The notes under the pieces are model-generated. The model did no database searches. It was given only the letters and a program-made list of their open reading frames with translations, and was not told the origin of the DNA. The position numbers were made by a program, and so were the translations under genes. DNA of 20,710 nt from Phoronis australis (taxonomy: Eukaryota > Phoronida > Phoronidae), in NCBI GenBank assembly GCA_002633005.1, contig NMRA01000067.1, forward strand, positions 1,060,270-1,080,979, given 5' to 3'. Of this stretch, positions 9,583 through 17,400 are shown in pieces. Position 1 is the stretch's first letter. Every line of letters begins with the position of its first letter.

Positions 9583-10530
9583 AGAAAAAGTGTCGTAGAA
9601 CGTTCCTTCAGAGCACCTGTCTTCACCATGAGCGATTGTTTTTGTTGGAGTAATAAAATTAAAAATGGCCGAAAAATCTTGCCTCAATTCGCGTTTAGGT
9701 GTTAGAGTAACTACTTTCATTAAGGCGCAACCATCTGGATCTTGGTCGTTACACGCTGCACAGAAAATGTTGCGATAAGTTTCAGAGGAATGAGTAATCG
9801 TCACTGGGTCGTGGAACCTGCTACATAGTCTTTGCAGTGTTGGTTTAGTACATTGTTTCTCACTGTAGCACACAGGTAAACGTTTCAATATCGTATCTCC
9901 GGGAAGAAATCTAACACTGTACGAGTTAGTAGTACCAGTGGCAGACAACAAATCGACCTGCCTTTGGAAAGATGTGAAGATAGTTTGCCACGACTGCCAA
10001 CCCTTGACTTTGTTGCATCTAGCACAAAAAACGTTCCTAAAAAGAATTTCGTTCTTCCAGACAGGCACATGCGGACTTTCTGCTAACTGAACGTCTTCAC
10101 GTGTGAACGTAGTATTTTCAGCGTTTTCACACAAAGCTTTCACGTGCTTCTTTGCACCACCAGGGCAACGAGACACCATCCGGACCTGATGAATTTTGCT
10201 ACGTTTCGAAAGTTTTCCCTTTTCAACTTCACGAGATAGTGCAAAGTCAACGCAGCCTACTTTGTCCAAAAGCTTACCGAAATCATCGTCTGGCTCGTGG
10301 TCGCATTGTATCTGATCTCCAATCCACCCCACGCAGCACGTGCCCGCTACAGTGCAATACTTCCCACAATCACATCGCTTTTTTGTCGTTTTCTGACAGA
10401 TGTCGCTTGCCGAGCACCTGTTTTCGTCCGCTGAACACGGATACCAGACAGGCAGAGTGACTGTGCCGTTCTTTTCAACATAAGCTATTTCCACGCACTG
10501 AAGGAAAATGAACAACACAACAATGCTCAT
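9583..10530 (-). CDS. Somatomedin B-containing GPCR ectodomain, first exon
   Basis: ATG at 10530 opens 316 codons and ends in phase 0 at the donor TCT|GTAAGT. Reading through the intron would add only four residues before a stop. Residues 1-17 form a signal peptide. Residues 32-66 hold eight cysteines (32, 39, 45, 53, 55, 59, 65, 66) in the order of a somatomedin B-like knot, with CDCGKYC and TCC. Two later segments share a motif, Y/F-R-N-x-F-C-A-x-C-N (Cys 169/172 and 257/260). This recurs in the extracellular parts of invertebrate somatomedin B/7TM receptors. It acts outside the cell, probably for ligand or matrix binding; the ligand is unknown. The 7TM exon downstream belongs to the same family, but the link between them is broken. 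Confidence 0.85.
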
Positions 10531-10656
10531 GTTTTTTTTAGATAATTCGCAGTACTCAGAATTCGATACCTAAAAATATGCCACTGAGTTGTCCATTTGT
10601 ACGCTTTCGTTAATGTATTCTCGCAGCAACTAAAACCACAATTGAAAATTATCGCG

Positions 10657-10666
10657 TATATTTATA
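10657..10666 (-). promoter_or_regulatory. TATA box for the somatomedin B receptor gene
   Basis: TATAAATATA on the minus strand lies about 130 bp upstream of the ATG at 10530, which would give a 5' UTR near 100 nt. The AT-rich setting makes chance matches possible. Confidence 0.4.
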
Positions 10667-10702
10667 CATATGTATGTATAGACATACTCACACCTACAAC
10701 AG

Positions 10703-10937
10703 TTACGTAGTTTGGAGTTGGCACGTCTTCTTCGCCGCGCCTTCAAGCCCAGCCCCGGCATTGTCACTGTTAAGTTGTGACAAGCGTAATACATGCTGCG
10801 CAAACTTTGTCAAGATCTCGGTGCTTGTGTCGTGAAATGTATCCTGCATCGTTTTTGTGAAACCGCGGATACACCCGTTGCTGTCAAGCAGCACTGAACA
10901 GTTAGGCTGCAGCCAATAGTACCTAGAATTTAAATAA
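10703..10937 (-). CDS. Orphan exon candidate, unknown protein
   Basis: From an acceptor-like TTCTAG (about 10925) the frame stays open to a TAA near 10703. It gives about 73 residues beginning YYWLQPNCSVLLDSNGC, then helical-looking sequence. The composition is protein-like and the stretch is more GC-rich than its flanks, but I recognise no domain. It lies just upstream of the receptor promoter on the same strand. It could be a last exon of another gene, or a fossil. Confidence 0.3.
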
Positions 10938-11418
10938 AGGGTTTTATCGCGTTAAGCGGCTGGTTTGTGTGTTGCTGACTTGATTGGGCTTTTGACTGAG
11001 AAAGTTTTTATTCGTGACCTGCTTTTGATGCAAAATGATGGCTGTCGTTTGCTTTCTCAGCCCCTGTCGTCTGTTGTCCGAGAAACCGGGTGTGATTTCA
11101 GGTGGCTGTCAAACAGATCAAAATTGCCAAAAACGAAACTGAAAAAGAGCGTACTATGGCTACAATTTTAGAATCTAGAGAGAACGAGCATTCTGAATCT
11201 GTAGACAGAGTTTTTCTAGTACTAGCAGGGAAGTGGTAATTTTGGGGAGAAAATTGCCAAATTTGTTGTTTTTGGTCCTATTTTTGTGTGCGGATATTTT
11301 TTACGATGTGAATTAATCGATTGAAAATCTGTAGCACAAGAGCAACGCAGAGCGTTGAAATGCGCCCACGAACGCATTGCAAACGGTGTGCTTTTAGGGT
11401 TATATATTTACATCATAA
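10938..11418. other. Non-genic DNA before the tandem array
   Basis: No supported gene; short ORFs have no domain character. No repeat was recognised. Confidence 0.4.
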
Positions 11419-11958
11419 AAATGGCCACTAAATGGCGCAAAAACATATAATCCATTCAAAAACAGGAACATGCCATATTTCACAAAAATCTGTCAAGGAA
11501 CTTCAGAGAAACAAAGGAAAACAGAATAAAATGAAATTGCCAATAGTGGGCACAGTGCCCATTGGATCCGCCTGAAAGTCATCGTCGTCTGTTGTTATCT
11601 TCATATAAATACACTTACTAAATTTAGTAAAGATCCTGCAGTGGGTTTAGGAGATACAACTATGGGCGCGAAACAAAACTACAACTAGAAGGCGCCACAG
11701 TAGTCAGTCACCATCATCAAAGGTCATCTTCCCACTGAGAACATATATGTCAATTTTCAAATGATTTGGTTGATACAGGGGTGGACACCAAAAACAATAT
11801 TTGAGAACAGGAAAAAAATGGCCACTAAGTGGTGCAAAATACCATCCAAAAACAGGAAGATAGCGTCATCACACCAATAGATGCCTATGTTTAAAATTTT
11901 ATGAAAATCTGTTGAGGACCTTTGAAGATACAAAGGTAAACGTAAAACAAATAAAATT

Positions 11959-11973
11959 GCCACTAGGGGGCAC
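11959..11973 (+). promoter_or_regulatory. CTCF-like motif, unit 2 middle box
   Basis: GCCACTAGGGGGCAC fits the vertebrate/insect CTCF core (CCASYAGRKGGCRS) exactly over the core. It is the cleanest match of the middle-box type; the unit 1 copy (11539-11553) is decayed. Confidence 0.5.
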
Positions 11974-12080
11974 ACCAGTAGTGAAAACTGTCCAAAAGTC
12001 GTCGCTATAAATATACTTACTAAATTTCGTAAAGATCCTGCAAACGGTTTAGGAGATACAGCCATAGGCGCAAAAAAAAC

Positions 12081-12097
12081 TGCCACTAGGAGGCGCC
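12081..12097 (+). promoter_or_regulatory. CTCF-like motif, unit 2 third box
   Basis: TGCCACTAGGAGGCGCC differs from the CTCF core at one position (A where G/T is usual). The unit 1 counterpart is at 11682-11696 with more changes. Confidence 0.45.
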
Positions 12098-12237
12098 ACA
12101 GTAGCCAAAATCGTCGGAAAATCGTCGTCAACCGTCCTCTTCATAGTAACCACATACATGCCAATTTTCACAATCATCCTTTGAGCGGTTTGGTTGACAG
12201 AGGGGTGCACGAAAAAAAATACTCAAAAAAGTAAAAA

Positions 12238-12256
12238 TGGCCACTAGGTGGCGCAA
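12238..12256 (+). promoter_or_regulatory. CTCF-like motif, unit 3 first box
   Basis: TGGCCACTAGGTGGCGCAA matches 18 of 19 positions of the extended CTCF consensus as I know it. Counterparts are at 11423-11438 and 11820-11834, and another middle-type box is at 12385-12399. All point the same way. Confidence 0.5.
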
Positions 12257-12510
12257 ACTACGTCGAATCCATCAGAAAACGGGAGGATGGCGTCATCTCA
12301 GTAATAGGTGCTTACATACCGAATTTCATGAACATCCGTTCAGGACTTTTGAAGATACAAAGGTAAGCGTAAAAAACTAAAATTGCCACTAGGTGGCACA
12401 CCGGTAGTCGGATCCGTCCAAAAGTTTGCTCATGCCGTCCCATCCATGATTGGAACATATGTGCCAAATTTCATGAACGTAAGACAAAGGGTTTTGGAGA
12501 TAGATCAGCG

Positions 12511-12600
12511 GACGCCGGACGGACGCCGCACGGACGAACGGACGGACAGACGGAGTTGACGGCATAATGCGTCCACACATAAATATGTGGGCGCCGGCAT
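12511..12600. repeat. ACGG-rich tail and terminal hairpin of the array element
   Basis: Short GGACGG/ACGGACGC repeats (about 12511-12560) are followed by an imperfect hairpin, GCGTCCACACATA against TATGTGGGCGC (12569-12593), and direct copies of CGGCATAAT on both sides. This looks like the 3' end of the dispersed element. Confidence 0.65.
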
Positions 12601-12860
12601 AATAATTAACGTTTCAGTTATCACGAGAAGTGCTTGTCAGTTGGGAATGCTAAAAAACTTTTTTTCAAACTCTTGATAAGAACGCGATGTAAGGACTAGT
12701 CTCCACTTAGGTGTGCGTTGGCAGCCAAAACTCTGTAATAAGTGTAGTGTACCTACTCACGCTCGCTGGAAAACAAAATATCTCAGCGACCAGAGCAGAT
12801 GCATGAACTGAAATTACATTGCAACGGAGTTCCCGATCAATTACGGTGCAATCCGTTAAT

Positions 12861-13060
12861 CCAATTTTCAATATGCGAAACGAAAGCTGAAAATGTTTTT
12901 TTACTATCACTATCCCATTTCCAGTTTTCGAAGCGAAAATTCAGAACTCGGCTTTAGTTCAATACCCTATTTTCTATTTACTATACGAAAATGGAATATC
13001 ATGTTGTTCAAATCCTATTTCCAATTTGCAAAACAAAACTTGAAAATTCAGTATACTCCC
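12861..13060. repeat. ~50-bp imperfect repeats
   Basis: Four diverged units begin near 12861, 12914, 12965 and 13014. Each has the form CCNATTTTC(A/T)ATTT...CGAAA(A/C)...GAAAAT. They are weak but regularly spaced, and each has a self-complementary TTTTC/GAAAA pair. Confidence 0.4.
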
Positions 13061-13198
13061 GTTCCCGTGCTCCTTCCTCATGTCACGGCACCTCCGATGG
13101 CCACGGGTCGGTACGTGAGAGGAATGGCCACTGTAACTGAAGGGCTTGTTGGCTAATTTTGCCGAGAAATCAGTTGGCAATCTGAAACCACACCCCAA

Positions 13199-13694
13199 GT
13201 CTCACTTGATGATGTCATTATGAATAAAATAAAAATAAACAATGAAATCATTCGTGATTTGATAACTACAGCACTCGGTTGAAACTTAGTCGAACTTGCA
13301 ATCGGAAACAATGAAAACTATCGCAACCTTCTCAGTGAAATCTCAGGGTTGCAAGCTCTCACGCTAGAGCGCATGGATGAGTCCAGAGGGTTCCATGCCA
13401 GTTCCTCTTGTTCTATAACAATAGATTTTAAGAGTCTTAAAACGAGACAGTCGCAATGGTCGATGTCTTTATCATCGTTAATCAGAAATTGTCGATTACA
13501 AGGGAAATATGAACGTCACGTTCACATTTAATTCTAAGTCTCAGCGTCAGTTGGTTTCCTGAGAATGATGTCAAAGTCCCACACAAAAGCACGGAAGTTC
13601 GGCTTTTACGTATACACCTTCCCAAACACAAACTGGCAGCATGCATTTATGTTACCATCCAAATCACCGAGTGTATTTTAGATGACGCCTAACG
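13199..13694 (+). pseudogene. Possible fossil coding region, unknown family
   Basis: One frame reads as protein from 13199 with a single TGA at 13280 (LDDVIMNKIKINNEIIRDLI, then NENYRNLLSEISGLQ and SSSCSITIDFKSLK). After about 13440 a second frame (from 13450) continues with VAMVDVFIIVNQKLSITREI, a TGA, and a stretch ending ACIYVTIQITECILDDA. Hydrophobic patterning looks natural, and the stops plus a frame change fit decay of an old gene or transposon. I cannot name the family. Confidence 0.25.
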
Positions 13695-14394
13695 TGGTCC
13701 AGCTAAGTACTCGACATCATAGCGACGACGCAAATAAATCGTATAAGCCTGGCACAGGACCAGTGTCACCTTAAGAAATGACAACAATGAGATATTTAGA
13801 TGAGCACCCTGTAATAAGTGTTAACCACTAGACATCTTCGTGTCAGGAAGCTGTCCTCTGTCGTGCATGGAGTTCTGCCTTTGTTGAGTTGTTGTTTGTC
13901 ATTCTTGTTGGTTGCCTGCAAGTACAGTGCATGAGGATTGGTCTATGGCCTGCATCGCTTGCTCCTTCAAACAGGTCTGCCGTTGATGCGGATGGAACCC
14001 TGTTTCGAGACATTTAATAATGAGCCTCATACCATTGTTTGGAGCCAGACGACTGAAGCAAGTCTTCTTTGCTTCGCCGAATAGACGATGGCAATTCATA
14101 TGGCTTCAGGTAATAGTCGCTGGTATGCGCAGTGTGTATGTCAACAAATGAAGAATAAAAATACAGATGTAAACCAAACTCGCGTTTCCTGCATTCTAAG
14201 CAAAAAGATGGAAGAAATTTGGAAGAATCTGTCACTAAAAGTTTAGTCTGAACACATGGCCTATATCAAACATGTCTCGGTAATAAACTCTTGAAACTTG
14301 GAGGGATTACCTGAAGAGAGCGTTTGCCAATAGCCAGACAAGCAATACTAGCCTGAGGTATAACTAGGATTGAACTAACCAGATTATACATCGT
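13695..14394. other. Non-genic interval downstream of the large gene
   Basis: No supportable gene is seen. The minus-strand ORFs (about 66-73 codons) lack splice sites or domain character. Confidence 0.4.
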
Positions 14395-14400
14395 TTTATT
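14395..14400 (-). terminator. Polyadenylation signal AATAAA of the large membrane protein gene
   Basis: AATAAA on the minus strand lies about 60 bp downstream of the TAA at 14464-14462, the right place for a short 3' UTR. Confidence 0.65.
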
Positions 14401-14461
14401 TGAAAATAAATCAGTACAAATTTGTAAGATTCAGTGGTGTGATACGTAAGCGGTCAGAATA

Positions 14462-17400
14462 TTATTTACTCATTGATTTCCCTTGGAAGGGGAGTTCAGA
14501 ACCTAATTTCAGACAGTCTTTCAAATTGAACAGTTCCTTGACTTGCGGGTAATTGCCTTTTTGCATTTCTTTCACAATCGTCTTCTGCCGCTTCAGTTTA
14601 GCTGGAACAACCAGCGACTCCTTACATGTATCAAGACACTCTTCGGAAAGCGAACGAGCCCATGTATAGAACTCTCCAGCTGCTAAGCACACTTTGCTAA
14701 CCTCGTCCTGGGAATACGGCTCTAGAATTTCCAGACATCTTGCAGCTATTTCAGGGTGCAACTGTGACAGTTTGAAGTTCTTAATTCTATAATATAACCC
14801 AACATAATCACTCAAGGGAATAGTGGAGAACAATTTTTGACACTGAATCCACTTCCGGGTCAGTCCTTCATTGTCTCCGAGTAGTAATAAAGATGCGATC
14901 ATAATTTCGTGGACCTGTTTTGGAGGTTGACTGTACCCTCGGATCTCGTTCATCAGTGCCCTGTCTATGCTAAGTACAGCTTTATTCAGCATCAAAACAC
15001 GTCTAAGTCTATCTCGCTGTGCCTTTGCCCACGTGAATAAAGGCTCGAGAAAACGTTCTAAGCCCATTTCCTCAATCTCCCTGATAACCTTTTCCAAACC
15101 CTCTAAGTCGTCGTCTTTAGAGGCTTTGGCTAGCTCTTCTCTTTTCTTTGCAGCGTAAATAATACAACGCGCCTCTTGCACGAGTTTCTCATCTATCTTC
15201 AGTATGTCCATGTGACTTTCGTAAAAGTTGACGTAATCATTCATAGCTGGGTCAATCAGGTCAACTTCGAGGGTGTCATTGGCTTTCACGAGGGCATCTC
15301 TTAGTTGGTCGTGCTCTTCGTGCAAGTGCTTCCACTCCTCATACTTTCTAAGCGCTTGGAGAACATGAGCTGCTTGGTCAAATATCGTTTTATCAAAGTC
15401 TAAGCTAACCTGGGCTTTGTGTTGGTTATATAATGCTTCATATTGGTTCATGTCGTTCATTATTTGCTGCTGATCAGTTGACTGTATTGAATTGGACAAG
15501 GCATCTTTCAGGGCGTCAAGTTTTTTCTGTAGAAGTTCTCTCTCTTCGCGCTTTTTAATGTGATGCAACGTACTCCGACATTCATGTACCAGAGATTCAT
15601 CAATATCTATATCCATATTTTTGACTTCATTTTCTTCGAAGAATTGCAAGTAAGATTGAAGAGCCTTCTGAATATGCTCTTTATCTGAATTAAGGTTTGC
15701 TTTCTCTAAGTTTGCTTTTAAACCCCAAAGGCGTTGTTTCAAAACGTCAAATCTCTCCTTTTTCTCTATAGCGGCTATGGCATCTAAGGCTTGTGCTTCG
15801 AGAATGTTGTCGTAATCTAAGCAGTGACTATGATCTTTGTAAAAAAATTGATATTCTTGAAGAGCGCTTTCAATATCAGATTTACTGGTTGATTTAGCGG
15901 CTGCGGCAAGACAGTTTGCTAAAAAACTAAATTTAGACTGCAAAGCAGCTATTTTCATGTTCTCTTGTATAACACACACCGTTTCCTTTGCATTAACAAC
16001 TAAAGTATCATCCGGTGTAAGATATTTCACATTACTCTCGCACAAATGCTCATATGCCGCTGTTGCTTGCTCAATCCTTTCTTTATCCATACTCGCCAAG
16101 GCGTCACAAATTTCTGCTTTAAGCACGTCCAGCTTGGCCTCCAATCTCTTTTTTATTTCTGTTTCAGTTATGGTTGCAACAGTTTCTTGAGCTTCGTGAA
16201 CAAGACCATCGTCTGCCCGTACCACGTCATCATTTAATGAACAAAATTGCTTGTACTCTGCTAAAATTTTTGAAATTAATTCTTTATCCTTCTCGTGGAT
16301 GGCCGAAGTCAATTTGCTCTTTATCGCCATATAGTGAGCTTCGATGGGCGCACGCCTCTCTAGCTCTTTTATTTCAGAAATTACTTTTTCAGCCCCCGTT
16401 ACAAAGCTCGAATCGAATTCCAGAAAATCTGGATGGCAGCTTTGTAGCTCACGATACTTGTCAATGATACTACTTATGGTGTCTTTATCTCGTGAAGCAC
16501 ACGCACTCGCCAACTTCTCTTTTAATGCATTAAATTGAGCTACTACCATCTCTCGTGTTTTCTTTTCCTCAATCTTAGCGAGAATGACATTCGTTTCCTT
16601 CACCAAACTCTCGTTAACAGATATATCGCAGTTGTGTTCATTACAGAACTTCACATACTCGTCTAGTGCCTCAACAATGTCCCTCTCTTCGAATCCCTTG
16701 TTCAGTTCCATTAATCTACTTTCAAGGCCACTCAATTTCGACCGCAATGCCATTACTGCTTCTTGTTTATAAATTGCAGCCAACTTGTTTTCAGTGTTGG
16801 CTATCAGAGCGGTGTTGCATGGAACATCTCCGTGGGCGTTACAAAACGCCTGATATTCGCTTAAGGCCTTTTCCATTTCACCCTTCTTCCCCGCCACAGT
16901 TGCTGCTTTCAAAATTTTGCTAAGCTCTTCCAATTTCTCACGGTCTTTCTTTTCTTGAATGAAAATCAAATTACGATTAGTTTCTTTCACGATTTCTTCA
17001 TCTGGGATTAATTCGGCACCATCTGCTTTGAAAAAATTAAGATAATCCGAAAAAGCTTGATTTATCAAGTCTTCGTCAAAAGCTTTGTTTGCTTGGTCTA
17101 AGCTTTGCCTCAAGCCATCTGCTTGCTCCTGCAACTTGTTCAACCTTTCTTTCTCTTCTATTTTCAAAAGTACATCGTACGACTGTTTAACAAGTTCTCC
17201 GTCAATTTGAAACAGTTCACAGTTTTTCTCACAAAATAATTGATAAGCAGACAATGCCGACTTTATTTCATCCTTTCTAAACGCGTTCATAGAACTCACT
17301 AATTTGATCTTCAGTTCGCTAAATTCTTCTTCAAGTCTCTGCCTTTCTTCACTTTGTTTGATCACAGAAACGGTTAGGCTTGCTTTTCTCAAAACCTTAC

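Larger units (their letters stand above)
11419..12510 (+). repeat. ~400-bp tandem repeat array (2.6 units) with CTCF-like motifs
   Basis: Three units start near 11419, 11818 and 12237 (spacing ~399 and ~419). The third is truncated at about 12480-12510. Shared landmarks per unit are a GGCCACTAGGTGGCGC-type box and CATGAAAATCCGTT...GAAGATACAAAGG. These are followed by a TTGCCACTAGGGGGCAC box, ACTTACTAAATTTCGTAAAGATCCTGC, GGTTTAGGAGATACA, an ACTGCCACTAGGAGGCGCC box and GGTTTGGTTGACAGAGGGGTG. The minus-strand 124-codon ORF inside is a by-product. The style (landmarks plus an ACGG-rich end) matches dispersed repeats common in marine invertebrate genomes. Confidence 0.85.

Noticed and set aside
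11757-12131. Minus-strand 124-codon ORF with hydrophobic stretches
   Set aside because: It lies wholly inside the tandem array and its hydrophobicity comes from AT-rich repeat sequence.
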